Assembly: GCF_000372745.1 (NCBI RefSeq)
Contig: NZ_KB889562.1
Span: 325,321 to 389,320 of the forward strand
Direction: 5' to 3'
DNA length: 64,000 nt
Source: Embleya scabrispora DSM 41855
GTDB lineage: Bacteria; Actinomycetota; Actinomycetes; Streptomycetales; Streptomycetaceae
The first letter of the stretch is position 1. Each line of letters opens with the position of its first letter. Below the pieces are notes generated by a model, which was given only the letters and a program-made list of their open reading frames with translations, was not told the DNA's origin and did no database searches. Positions 45,190 through 53,333 of this stretch are shown here, piece after piece. The translations under genes were made by a program, and so were the position numbers.

Positions 45190-47217
45190 CTATGACCGCT
45201 TCTCCTCCGGCTTCGCCTCCTGCTTGTCCTCCTGTGCGCGGGCGCGCGATCGGCCCACCTCGGCGTAGAAGCGGAGCACGTCGAGGTCGTCCACCGAGCC
45301 GGGGTTGACCGCGTCCTCCAGCCGGCGGCCCTGGAGCAGCTTCTTGACCGGGATCTCGATGCGCTTGCCGGTGAGGGTGTGCGGCACGCCCGGCGCCGCG
45401 ATGATCTCGTCCGGCACGTGGCGCGGCGAGACCTCCTCGCGGATCACCGCGCGGATCCGGGCCTTGAGCGCGTCGTCGAGGGTGTGTCCGGGCACGGTGA
45501 CCACGAACAGCGGCATCCAGTACCCGCCGTCGGGCAGTTCCAGACCCACCACGAGCGACTCGCGCACCTCGGGCAGGCGTTCGACCGCCTCGTAGATGTC
45601 GCTGGAGCCCATCCGCACGCCCTGGCGGTTCAGCGTCGAGTCGGAGCGGCCGTGCACCACGATCGTGCCGCGCTCGGTGAGGGTGATCCAGTCGCCGTGC
45701 CGCCACACGCCCGGGTAGGTGTCGAAGTAGCTGGCCCGGTAGCGCTCGTCCTGCGGGTCGTTCCAGAAGTACACCGGCATCGAGGGCATCGGCTGGGTGA
45801 TCACCAGCTCGCCCACCTCGTCCACCACCGGCCGGCCGTCCTCGTCCCATGCCTCGACCGCGCAGCCCAGCGCGCGGCACTGGATCTCGCCGAGGTACAC
45901 CGGCAGGTCCGGGCTGCCGCCGACGAAGGCGCTGCACACATCGGTGCCGCCGCTGACCGAGGCCAGCCACATGTCCGCGCCCACCGCGTCGTAGATCCAG
46001 CGGAAGCCGTCCGGCGGGAGCGGCGAACCGGTGGTGCCGATCGCCCGGACCCGGCTCAGGTCGTGGGTCGTCCGCGGGGTCAGCTCGTTCTTGCGGCAGG
46101 CCATCACGTACGCGGCGGAGGTGCCGAACCAGGTCGCCCCGGTCCGCTCCACCACGGTCCACTGCGCGTCGGGGCCGGGATGGCCGGGGCTGCCGTCGTA
46201 GAGCACGATCGTGCTGCCCGCGAGCAGGCCGCCGACCAGCATGTTCCACATCATCCAGCCGGTGGAGGTGTACCAGAAGAACCGGTCGTTCGGGCCCAGG
46301 TCGAGCTGGAACGCGGCCTGCTTGAGGTGTTCGAGCACGATGCCGCCGTGGCCCTGGACGATCGCCTTGGGCAGGCCGGTGGTGCCGGAGGAGTACAGGA
46401 TCCACAGCGGGTGGTCGAAGCCGACCTGCTCGAAGTCGAGGTCGGCGGCGGACACCTCACGCCCGATCACCTCGGCCCACGGCAGCACGTCGGCGGGTGC
46501 CGGCTCGTCGAGCAGCGGCACATGCAACACGTGTCGCACCGTCGGCAGGCCCTCGCGCAGATCGGCGACCACGTCGGCGCGACGGATCTCCTTGCCGCCG
46601 TAGCGGTAGCCGTCCACCGCGATCAGCACGACCGGCTCGATCTGCTGGAAGCGGTCGAGCACGCTGCGCGCACCGAAGTCGGGCGCGCAGGCCGACCAGA
46701 CCGCGCCGATGCACGCGCACGCGAGCAGCCCGATCACCGCGTGCGGGGTGTTCGGCACGTAGGCCGCCACCCGGTCGCCGGGTCGCACGCCCAGCTCGCG
46801 CAAGGTCCTCGCGCACGAGGCGACCTGGCGGCGCAGCTCGGCCCAGGAGATCTCGCGCGGAAGCAGTTCCTCGTCCAGGTACACGATCGCGGCGCGCTCG
46901 GGGTCGCCGTCCGCGGCGTGCCGCAGCACCTGCTGCGCGTAGTTGAGGCGGGCGTCGGGGAACCAGCGGGCGCCGGGCATGGTCCGCTCGGCCAGCACCA
47001 CGTCCCGCTCACCCAGGTCCAGCTCGAACCAGTCGCACAGCGAGGCCCAGAACGCCTCGGGCTCGGTGGTCGACCAGGCCCACAGTTGTGCGTAGTCCTC
47101 CGCCCGAACGCCGCGTTCGGCGCCGAGCCACTCGCGATAGCGGGTAACCGCCGCGGCGGCGACCCGTTCGGCCGACGGCTGCCACAGCAGCTCGGCCCGC
47201 TCGCTCGATTCCGTCAT
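45190..47217 (-). CDS. Acetoacetate-CoA ligase (acetoacetyl-CoA synthetase)
   Basis: A 675-residue adenylate-forming enzyme, the usual length for acetoacetyl-CoA synthetases. It has LWILYSSGTTGLPKAIVQGHGG (AMP-binding P-loop), FFWYTSTGWMMWNMLVGGL, SVSGGTDVCSAFVGGSP and the C-terminal TLTGKRIEIPVKKLLQG with the catalytic lysine. It activates acetoacetate, or a similar oxo-acid, with ATP and CoA. ATG at 47217 with GGAGGGG upstream. It is divergent from the diiron oxygenase gene. A Lys/Glu-rich C-terminal tail (EDKQEAKPEEKRS) is a minor extension. Confidence 0.95.
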   Translation of the reverse strand: MTESSERAELLWQPSAERVAAAAVTRYREWLGAERGVRAEDYAQLWAWSTTEPEAFWASLCDWFELDLGERDVVLAERTMPGARWFPDARLNYAQQVLRHAADGDPERAAIVYLDEELLPREISWAELRRQVASCARTLRELGVRPGDRVAAYVPNTPHAVIGLLACACIGAVWSACAPDFGARSVLDRFQQIEPVVLIAVDGYRYGGKEIRRADVVADLREGLPTVRHVLHVPLLDEPAPADVLPWAEVIGREVSAADLDFEQVGFDHPLWILYSSGTTGLPKAIVQGHGGIVLEHLKQAAFQLDLGPNDRFFWYTSTGWMMWNMLVGGLLAGSTIVLYDGSPGHPGPDAQWTVVERTGATWFGTSAAYVMACRKNELTPRTTHDLSRVRAIGTTGSPLPPDGFRWIYDAVGADMWLASVSGGTDVCSAFVGGSPDLPVYLGEIQCRALGCAVEAWDEDGRPVVDEVGELVITQPMPSMPVYFWNDPQDERYRASYFDTYPGVWRHGDWITLTERGTIVVHGRSDSTLNRQGVRMGSSDIYEAVERLPEVRESLVVGLELPDGGYWMPLFVVTVPGHTLDDALKARIRAVIREEVSPRHVPDEIIAAPGVPHTLTGKRIEIPVKKLLQGRRLEDAVNPGSVDDLDVLRFYAEVGRSRARAQEDKQEAKPEEKRS

Positions 47218-47382
47218 GTCGTAAGTCCCCTCCGCGCGATGTGCCCCCCGACCCTGCCATCTCGCGCCCCGGCGCGCATCCCCCGGGCGGGTCGCAAAAG
47301 GATCTTCGTGGGCACTCTGGACGCGCCGCGCCGAACGCGGGATGTTACCGACGGGAAACAAGCCCGGCAGAGGAGCTCTCGC

Positions 47383-48294
47383 ATGCCCACCACACCCGGC
47401 ACCGGCACCGACCGCGAGCGCGTCGCCGAGCGGCTGCTCGCCGCGTCGCACGCGCACGCGTTCGACCCGATCACCGACATCGACTGGGACGCGCCGCTGG
47501 TCGACGGCGCGTTCTTCCTGCCCGCCCACCGGGTCAGCCTGTACGGCACGCCGATCTGGGAGCGGATGAGCGAGCGGCAGCGGATCGATCTGTCCCGGCA
47601 CGAGGTGGCCTCGATGGCCAGTGTCGGCATCTGGTTCGAGGTCGTGCTGATGCAGCTGCTCATCCGGCACGTCTACGACCGTCCGCTGACCTCGCGACAC
47701 GTGCAGTACGCGTTCATGGAGATCGCCGAGGAGTGCCGGCACTCGACCATGTTCGGCAGGCTGATCGACAAGCTGGACTGCCCCGAGTACGGGCCCGGGG
47801 CGTACGCGCACACGGCGGCGCGGGCGATGAAGACGCTCGGCTCGGGCGTGCAGGCCTTCGCGATGGCGTTGATCGCCGAGGAGGTCCTGGACACGATGCA
47901 GCGCGAGATGATGGCCGATGAGTCGCTCCAGCCGATCACCCGGCAGACCGCGCGCATCCATGTGGTCGAGGAGGCCCGGCACGTGCGTTACGCACGCGAC
48001 GAGGTGGCCCGCGGCGCGCCGCACATGTCGCGGGCCGAGCGCGCGATCACCCGTCTCGCGCTGGCTCGGGCCGCGCACATCATCGCCACCCGCCTGGTGC
48101 ACCCGGGCGTGTACACGGCGGTGGGTCTGGACGCGGACCGGGCGTCTCGGATGGCACGGGCGAATCCGCACCGGCTGGACACCCTGGGCCACTGGTCGCG
48201 GCGGCTGATCGCGTTCTACGACGAGCACGGCCTGCTCGGCGGACCGGGGCAACGGTTGTGGCGGGCCTCGGGCCTGATGGGACGTCAGATATGA
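47383..48294 (+). CDS. AurF-like diiron oxygenase
   Basis: A 303-residue all-helical protein. Ferritin-like diiron ligands are seen as HEVASM (E), EIAEECRHSTMF (ExxRH), LIAEEVLD (E) and VVEEARHVRYARDE (ExxRH). The pattern matches the AurF N-oxygenase family; relatives oxidise arylamines or other small molecules, and the substrate here is unknown. ATG at 47383 with AGGAG. No operator palindrome is found in its 165-base upstream region, which is shared with the divergent acetoacetate-CoA ligase gene. Confidence 0.87.
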   Translation: MPTTPGTGTDRERVAERLLAASHAHAFDPITDIDWDAPLVDGAFFLPAHRVSLYGTPIWERMSERQRIDLSRHEVASMASVGIWFEVVLMQLLIRHVYDRPLTSRHVQYAFMEIAEECRHSTMFGRLIDKLDCPEYGPGAYAHTAARAMKTLGSGVQAFAMALIAEEVLDTMQREMMADESLQPITRQTARIHVVEEARHVRYARDEVARGAPHMSRAERAITRLALARAAHIIATRLVHPGVYTAVGLDADRASRMARANPHRLDTLGHWSRRLIAFYDEHGLLGGPGQRLWRASGLMGRQI

Positions 48295-48322
48295 CGCCGG
48301 GCCGGGCGCCCGGGCGCCGGCG
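48295..48322 (+). terminator. Nested GC hairpin after diiron oxygenase gene
   Basis: Outer arms CGCCGG/CCGGCG enclose an inner perfect CCGGGC-GCCCGG stem, starting directly after the stop codon. No T-run. It likely separates this gene from the regulated DUF35-thiolase operon. Confidence 0.4.
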
Positions 48323-48362
48323 GGTGTGACCGTAAATACCCCGGCCGGGTTGGCGCGCGGAA

Positions 48363-48377
48363 CTGACGATCCGTCAG
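48363..48377. promoter_or_regulatory. 15-bp palindromic operator, copy 2
   Basis: CTGACG-ATC-CGTCAG, a perfect inverted repeat 54 bases upstream of the DUF35 protein start. It is identical in both arms to copy 1 at 458-472. It probably represses the DUF35-thiolase operon. Confidence 0.6.
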
Positions 48378-48430
48378 ACTGTGGTCCGTACACACATCGG
48401 ACGAGACGGCCAGACGAGTTGGAGGGCCCC

Positions 48431-48877
48431 GTGACGAAGGACCACAAGCCCGTGGTCCCCGGTTGGTTCACCACGTCCGGGGAGGACTTCTCCCTCCTCG
48501 GCACCCGGTGTACCGCCTGTGGGACCGTGTTCTTCCCGCGCCAGGAGACGTTCTGCAGCAATCCGGCCTGCGCCGGCACCGAGTTCGCCGAGGTGCCGCT
48601 GTCCAGGCGCGGCACGGTGTGGTCCTACACGAACGCCGGCTACCGCCCGCCGGCCCCGTTCGTGTCCGACCCGGACGCCGAGTGGCAACCGTTCACCATC
48701 ATCGCGGTGCGCCTGGAGGCCGAGGGCCTGATCGTGCTCGGTCAGGGCGCGCCCGGGGTCGGCGTGGACGACCTGAAGGTCGGTGTCGAGGTCGAGATCG
48801 TGCCCGGCGTGCTGTACGAGAACGACGAGCACGTCTACACGACGTGGAACGTGCGGCCCGTGGAGGTCAAGGCATGA
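48431..48877 (+). CDS. DUF35 OB-fold / zinc-ribbon acyl-CoA-binding protein
   Basis: A 148-residue protein; GTG at 48431 with GGAGGG upstream. Zinc ribbon CTACGTVFFPRQETFCSNPAC at residues ~27-47 is followed by an OB-fold (GTVWSYTNAGYRPPAPFV...IVLGQGAPGVGVDDLKVGVEVEIV). DUF35 proteins pair with thiolase-like partners, as ChsH2 does with the aldolase Ltp2 in steroid side-chain breakdown. The stop overlaps the thiolase ATG by 4 bases (ATGA). Confidence 0.92.
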   Translation: MTKDHKPVVPGWFTTSGEDFSLLGTRCTACGTVFFPRQETFCSNPACAGTEFAEVPLSRRGTVWSYTNAGYRPPAPFVSDPDAEWQPFTIIAVRLEAEGLIVLGQGAPGVGVDDLKVGVEVEIVPGVLYENDEHVYTTWNVRPVEVKA

Positions 48878-50067
48878 GCACCGACCGCGAGATCGTCGTC
48901 CTGGGCGCGGGCATGCACCCCTGGGGCAAGTGGGGCCGCAACTTCGTCGAATACGGCGTCAAGGCCGCGCAGGACGCGCTGAAGGACGCCGGCCTGGCCT
49001 GGCAGGACATCCAGTTCGTGGCCGGCGCGGACACCATCCGCAACGGCTACCCCGGCTTCGTCGCGGGCGCCACCTTCGCCCAGGCGCTCGGCTGGACCGG
49101 CGTGCGCATCTCCAGCTCGTACGCCGCCTGCGCGTCCGGCTCGCACGCGATCGCGAGCGCCCGCGCGCAGATCCTCGCGGGCCTGTGCGACGTCGCGCTC
49201 GTGGTCGGCGCGGACGCCGCCCCCAAGGGCTTCTTCGCGCCGGTCGGCGGCGACCGCCCGGACGACCCGGACTGGGTGCGCTTCCACGTGCTCGGCGCGA
49301 CCAACCCGGCCTACTTCGGGCTGTACGCGCGGCGCCGGATCGACCTGTACGGCGCCTCGGTCGAGGACTTCGCCCGGGTCAAGGTCAAGAACGCGCGCAA
49401 CGGGCTGGCCAACCCGAACGCCCGCTACCGCAAGGCGTTCACGATGGAGGACGTCGCGGCGTCGCCGATCGTGTGCGACCCGCTGCGCCTGATGGACATC
49501 TGCGCCACCTCCGACGGCGCGGCGGCGGTCGTGTTGTGCAGCAAGGAGTTCGCCGCGCGGCACACCACCTCCCCGGTGCGGATCTCCGCGGTCTCCACGG
49601 TCACCCCGACCTTCCCGAGCGCGCTGATCGAGCTGCCCGACATCGCCACCGACTCCTCGGTGGCGGTGGCCCCCCACGACTTGTCCTTCCGCGCGTCGCT
49701 GGCGCACGCGGCCTACCAGGAGGCCGGCATCGGCCCGGAGGACCTGAGTCTGGCCGAGGTCTACGACCTGTCCACCGCGCTGGAGCTGGACTGGATCGAG
49801 GACCTGGGCATCTGCGCGCGCGGCGAGGCGGAGAAGCTGCTTCGCGACGGCGCGACCGAGATCACCGGCCGCATCCCGGTGAACGCCTCCGGCGGCCTGG
49901 GCTCGTTCGGCGAGGCGGTGCCGGCTCAGGCGATCGCCCAGGTCTGCGAGCTCACCTGGCAGCTGCGCGGCGAGGCGGGCGAGCGCCAGGTGTCCGGCGC
50001 GACGGTGGGCATCACCGCGAACCAGGGCCTGTTCGGACACGGTTCCTCGATCATCGTCACCCGGTAG
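48874..50067 (+). CDS. Thiolase-fold protein (lipid-transfer/Ltp2-like)
   Basis: A 397-residue thiolase-fold protein. The nucleophile-position Cys is in SSYAACASGSHAIAS near residue 90, the conserved NASGGLGSFGEAVPA lies near residue 340 and the last motif is ANQGLFGHGSSIIV. ICATSDGAAAVVL is also typical. In DUF35-thiolase pairs the enzyme often does retro-aldol or thiolytic cleavage of acyl-CoA. GGAGG precedes the ATG. Combined with the acetoacetate-CoA ligase and amidohydrolase nearby, a role in acyl-CoA catabolism is likely; steroid specificity cannot be claimed. Confidence 0.93.
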   Translation: MSTDREIVVLGAGMHPWGKWGRNFVEYGVKAAQDALKDAGLAWQDIQFVAGADTIRNGYPGFVAGATFAQALGWTGVRISSSYAACASGSHAIASARAQILAGLCDVALVVGADAAPKGFFAPVGGDRPDDPDWVRFHVLGATNPAYFGLYARRRIDLYGASVEDFARVKVKNARNGLANPNARYRKAFTMEDVAASPIVCDPLRLMDICATSDGAAAVVLCSKEFAARHTTSPVRISAVSTVTPTFPSALIELPDIATDSSVAVAPHDLSFRASLAHAAYQEAGIGPEDLSLAEVYDLSTALELDWIEDLGICARGEAEKLLRDGATEITGRIPVNASGGLGSFGEAVPAQAIAQVCELTWQLRGEAGERQVSGATVGITANQGLFGHGSSIIVTR

Positions 50068-50109
50068 AGCCGGCTCGGATCCACCGAAACGGTCTCGGGG
50101 TCGACGGGT

Positions 50110-50126
50110 CCTCGGCACTGCCGAGG
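50110..50126 (+). terminator. Hairpin between thiolase and amidohydrolase genes
   Basis: CCTCGGC-ACT-GCCGAGG, a perfect 7-bp stem 43 bases after the thiolase stop. No T-run follows. It may end the DUF35-thiolase transcript or be partly read through into the amidohydrolase gene. Confidence 0.45.
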
Positions 50127-50167
50127 CCCTCGCCCCCGGGATCGTTTCCGTTTCAGCGGAGGGTTGT

Positions 50168-51034
50168 ATGGGATTTCCGGACGACGTCGGCGTGGTCGAC
50201 CTGCTGATGGGCCTGCCGAACCGCGATCGGCGCTGGTGGGCGACCGCGATGGCGGGCACGTTGCGGGACCGGGACAGCCAGACCGGGATGACCCATCCGG
50301 CCGGGTACATGTTCAAGGACCTGCCCGAGATGGAGCGCACCGATTCCTCGGCCGAGGAACTGCTGCGCGAGATGGACCGGTTCGGCGTGGAGAAGGCGCT
50401 GATCCCGGTCTCGTTCGAGGACGAGGACACCCTGGAGGCGGTACGCCGGCACCCGGATCGGCTGCTCGGCAGCTTCCAGGTCGATCCCACCGACGTGATG
50501 GCGGGCGTGCGCGGGCTGCGCCGGGCGCGCGAGGAGGCCGGCGTGCTGGCCGCGACCTTCTTCCCGTGCGGGTGCACACCGCCGGTACCGATCGACGACC
50601 GGCTGGCCTATCCGCTCTACGCGACCTGTGTCGAGCTGGGTCTGCCGGTGTTCGTGAACGCGGGCATCCCCGGGCCTCGGGTGCCGGCCGCCGCGCAGGA
50701 GGTGATGCGCTTCGACCGGGTCTGCTACGACTTCCCCGAGCTCACGGTGGTGATGCGGCACGGCGGCGAGCCGTGGTGCGACCTGGCGGTCAAGCTGATG
50801 CTCAAGTGGCCCGGGCTGCACTGGTCCTCGTCGGCCTTCGCGCCCAAGCACTACCCGCGCGCGATCGTCGACTACGCGAACACGCGCGGGGCCGACAAGA
50901 TCCTCTACGCGGGCTACTTCCCGTACGGCCTGACCCTGGATCGCATCTTCGCCGAGTTGCCCGGTGTCGGGTTCAAGGACGAGGTGTGGCCGAAGTTCCT
51001 GCGCACCAACGCGCTGCGGGTCCTGGGCCGGTAG
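50168..51034 (+). CDS. Amidohydrolase family 2 (ACMSD-like) protein
   Basis: A 288-residue TIM-barrel-type protein. Recognisable family features are the strand motifs VEKALIPVSFEDEDTLEAVRRHPDRLLGSFQVDP, FPELTVVMRHGGEPWCDLAVKL (metal-type His), and a late ADKILYAGYFPYG, although the usual HxH at the N-terminus reads VVDLLMG and the late catalytic Asp motif (normally 'FGSDYP') reads 'YAGYFP'. The altered metal sites suggest a changed or lost hydrolytic activity. ATG with GGAGGG upstream. It follows the thiolase by 100 bases and is convergent with the LLM gene. Confidence 0.82.
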   Translation: MGFPDDVGVVDLLMGLPNRDRRWWATAMAGTLRDRDSQTGMTHPAGYMFKDLPEMERTDSSAEELLREMDRFGVEKALIPVSFEDEDTLEAVRRHPDRLLGSFQVDPTDVMAGVRGLRRAREEAGVLAATFFPCGCTPPVPIDDRLAYPLYATCVELGLPVFVNAGIPGPRVPAAAQEVMRFDRVCYDFPELTVVMRHGGEPWCDLAVKLMLKWPGLHWSSSAFAPKHYPRAIVDYANTRGADKILYAGYFPYGLTLDRIFAELPGVGFKDEVWPKFLRTNALRVLGR

Positions 51035-51043
51035 TCGGCCGGC

Positions 51044-51072
51044 CGGCGGGCGCGGGGCGACCCGGCCCGCCG
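51044..51072. terminator. Bidirectional terminator between convergent genes
   Basis: CGGCGGGC and GCCCGCCG form a perfect 8-bp stem with a 13-base loop, filling the 39-base gap between the amidohydrolase stop and the LLM oxidoreductase stop. It can serve both directions. Confidence 0.55.
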
Positions 51073-51073
51073 A

Positions 51074-52048
51074 TCAGCCGGCCGCCGGCGCCAGTGCCAG
51101 TGCGGCCTCGATCGGGTCGGCGTTCGGGCGCGGGTCGATCACCGCCAGGACCGGGACCGTGACGCCCGCCTCGACATAGCGGGCGATCCCGGCCCGGCAC
51201 CGCGCCGGGTCGCCGTGCACGATCAGGTCGTCCACGACCGCGTCCGGAACCAGTTCCAGGGCCCGTTTGCGGTCGCCCTCCGCCCAGGCCGCCCACATCG
51301 GCGCGAGTTCCTCGCCACGCCCGAGCCAACGGTGGAAGTCGGCGTACACCGGCACGGTCAGGTAGCTCGTGATCATCCGCCGGCCGATCGCCCGTGCGGT
51401 GTCCCGGTCCTCGATCGGCAGCACGAAGATCCGCGCGACGATCTCCTTGTCCGGTCCACCCTCGTGCACATACGGCACCACCCGCTTCACGTCCTCGGCA
51501 CCGAGCCAGTTCAAGATGGCGCCGTCCGCCTCCCGCCCGGCCAGGCGCAGCATCCCCGGGCGCAGTGCCGCGACCAGGATCGGCGGTGGGCTCTGCGGCG
51601 GCCGGGACAGCCGAAAACCGCGCACCGCGAACGTCTCGTACTCCCGGGTCACCTTGTCCCCCGCGAACGCCGCGCGCAGGAACCGTAGGGTGTCGCGCAC
51701 CCGCTGGTAGGGCCGGTCGAAACTCGCGCCGTTCCAGGACTCGACGATCGGCGCGGACCCGGCGCCCACCCCCAGGCGGAACCGGCCCGGAGCCACCTCG
51801 GCCAGTGCTGCCGCCGTCATCGCCAGCGTCGCCGGGCCGCGTGTGTAGGGCGAGACGATCGCGGTGCCCAGGCGCACCTCGGGGTCGGCCAGTGCGGCGA
51901 CGGTGAGCGGCGTGAAGCCGTCGAGGCCATCCACCTCGGCCGACCAGATGTCGGTATAGCCGGCCGCGCGCAGTTCCCGGATCAGGCGCGGATGCTCGGC
52001 GAGCGGGGCATTGAGCGGCACGGTGATGCCGTAGGCGGGCGGGCTCAT
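51074..52048 (-). CDS. LLM class F420-dependent oxidoreductase
   Basis: A 324-residue luciferase-like monooxygenase-fold protein starting MSPPAYGITVPLNAPLAEHP. Family motifs include YTDIWSAEVDGLDGFTPLTVAALA, RLGTAIVSPYTRGPATLAMTAAAL, PGRFRLGVGAGSAPIVESWNG and ADGAILNWLG. The coenzyme is likely F420, as usual in actinobacteria, but no residue proves it. ATG at 52048 with GGAGGAG. A palindromic operator sits 19 bases upstream. The gene is divergent from the TIM-barrel gene, with the two operators only 81 bases apart. Confidence 0.92.
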   Translation of the reverse strand: MSPPAYGITVPLNAPLAEHPRLIRELRAAGYTDIWSAEVDGLDGFTPLTVAALADPEVRLGTAIVSPYTRGPATLAMTAAALAEVAPGRFRLGVGAGSAPIVESWNGASFDRPYQRVRDTLRFLRAAFAGDKVTREYETFAVRGFRLSRPPQSPPPILVAALRPGMLRLAGREADGAILNWLGAEDVKRVVPYVHEGGPDKEIVARIFVLPIEDRDTARAIGRRMITSYLTVPVYADFHRWLGRGEELAPMWAAWAEGDRKRALELVPDAVVDDLIVHGDPARCRAGIARYVEAGVTVPVLAVIDPRPNADPIEAALALAPAAG

Positions 52049-52066
52049 GCGTACTCCTCCGCAGTC

Positions 52067-52081
52067 CTGATGGTCCATCAG
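52067..52081. promoter_or_regulatory. 15-bp palindromic operator, copy 3
   Basis: CTGATG-GTC-CATCAG, a perfect inverted repeat, 19 bases upstream of the LLM oxidoreductase start. Both arms carry the same change (C to T and its complement), so symmetry is preserved, a sign of functional constraint. Confidence 0.6.
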
Positions 52082-52162
52082 AACTATCACAGCCGGCCGG
52101 CCCGGGACCGCGACGACCCGTGGTTCGGATTCTCGAACGAGGAGGCCGAGAATACCGGACAC

Positions 52163-52177
52163 CTGATGTACCGTCAG
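52163..52177. promoter_or_regulatory. 15-bp palindromic operator, copy 4
   Basis: CTGATG-TAC-CGTCAG, one mismatch between arms, ending 5 bases before the ATG of the TIM-barrel gene. A TACCGT -10-like sequence overlaps it, so binding would block transcription start. Confidence 0.55.
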
Positions 52178-52182
52178 ACACC

Positions 52183-52986
52183 ATGACGACCCTGTGCCTC
52201 AACACCTTCGCCTTCTCCGCGTTCGCGGGCGCCGCGGAACCCCCACCCCTGCCCGAGCTGTTGGCGGCGGTGCACGAAGCCGGGTTCGGGGCGATCGGGC
52301 TCGACGTGTTCTCCGTGCTCGGCTACGGCCGGCCGCTCGCCGAGCTCGCCGCCGAGGTGGCGGCGGCCGGCCTGCGCTGTCCGGAGATGTTGGGCTTCGT
52401 GGTGGACGCGGACGAGGCCGCCGCGCTCGCCGGGGCGCGGCAGGTTGCCGAGGCGTGTGCGGCGTTCGACGCCGACTTCGCACTCGGGATGGTCATGCGG
52501 GCGCCCGACGCGCGCTGTGCGGACCTGTTCGCCCGCTGCGCCGAGATCATCGCGCAGGCCGGGGCGCGCGCGGCGGTCGAGTTCCTGCCCTTCACCCCGG
52601 TCGCCACGATCGCCGACGCCCGCACCCTGGTGGCACACGCCGGGACCGCGAACTCCGGTGTCCTGGTCGACGCGTGGCACTTCTTCCAGGGTCCGGACAC
52701 CTGGGCCACGCTCGCCGGGTTGTCGGCCGCCGAGATCGCCTACGTGCAGATCGACGACCACCCGGAACTGCTGCCGGAGGGTGCGGATTTCTATACGGAG
52801 TGCATGTCGCGCCGGGTTCTGCCGGGCGACGGGGTGTTCGAACTGGACATCTTCCGGGACGCGTTGGTGGACAAGGGATTCGACGGACTGGTCAGCGTCG
52901 AGGTGATCAATCCGGGTCTGGTCGCACTCGGTGCGGCGCGGTACGCCCGCGCCGCGCGGGCGGCGGTGGGGCGATACTGGGCCTGA
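52183..52986 (+). CDS. Sugar phosphate isomerase/epimerase-like TIM barrel
   Basis: A 267-residue protein starting MTTLCLNTFAFSAFAG. It shows the xylose isomerase-like TIM barrel pattern: LLAAVHEAGFGAIGLDVFSV, a central E in AAVEFLPFTPVATIADA, LVDAWHFFQGPDTWATLAG, IAYVQIDDHPE and a final GLVSVEVINP. Metal ligands (E, D/H, E) are in the expected strands. The substrate is unknown. No ribosome site precedes the ATG, and the operator almost abuts it, consistent with a leaderless mRNA. Confidence 0.88.
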   Translation: MTTLCLNTFAFSAFAGAAEPPPLPELLAAVHEAGFGAIGLDVFSVLGYGRPLAELAAEVAAAGLRCPEMLGFVVDADEAAALAGARQVAEACAAFDADFALGMVMRAPDARCADLFARCAEIIAQAGARAAVEFLPFTPVATIADARTLVAHAGTANSGVLVDAWHFFQGPDTWATLAGLSAAEIAYVQIDDHPELLPEGADFYTECMSRRVLPGDGVFELDIFRDALVDKGFDGLVSVEVINPGLVALGAARYARAARAAVGRYWA

Positions 52987-52997
52987 CGAGCGGTCAG
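52983..52997. promoter_or_regulatory. Operator-like palindrome overlapping the TIM-barrel stop codon
   Basis: CTGAC-GAGCG-GTCAG has the same half-sites and spacing as the four operators, differing in the fifth central base, and the symmetry extends one base outward on each side (GCCTGAC...GTCAGGC). It contains the stop codon. It could be a fifth site serving the cupin fragment, or a small terminator. Confidence 0.3.
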
Positions 52998-53129
52998 GCC
53001 GGTTGGCCGTCCGGGATCTGCACCACGGGTGCCGGTTCGGCGGGCAGCCGGACGGCGCCGCACGACGAGGTGCCCGCCGAACCGCCCGACCGGTACGCGC
53101 GGGCTGCCGCACGTGCACGAGGCACGGTC

Positions 53130-53333
53130 ATGGTCGAGGTGGGCGGGGCGACCTTCACCGTCGGCCCCGGCGACGCGCTTCAAATGCGCGGTGATCGGCC
53201 GCACTTGTACCGCGATCCGCAGGCCGAACCGGCGCGGCCGACCATGACCGTGATCTACGAGCGTTGCGAGGCTCCCGGTATCGGCAGGGCCGACGGCCGG
53301 TATCAGCCCGAGTGCTCGGGCCTGGTCGCCTGA
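53130..53333 (+). pseudogene. Cupin C-terminal fragment (remnant)
   Basis: The frame encodes MVEVGGATFTVGPGDALQMRGDRPHLYRD and TMTVIYE, the second half of a cupin such as those at the end of XRE-cupin regulators. No HTH or first cupin strand set is found in frame upstream; an open frame continues but its sequence is not cupin-like. The ATG at 53130 would give 67 residues, too short for a barrel. The end overlaps the convergent serpin gene by 31 bases. I read it as a decayed remnant. Confidence 0.4.

Noticed and set aside
48431-50067. Calling the DUF35-thiolase pair a cholesterol side-chain aldolase.
   Set aside because: No acyl-CoA dehydrogenase, hydratase (ChsH1) or P450 partners are adjacent; only the general family is supported.
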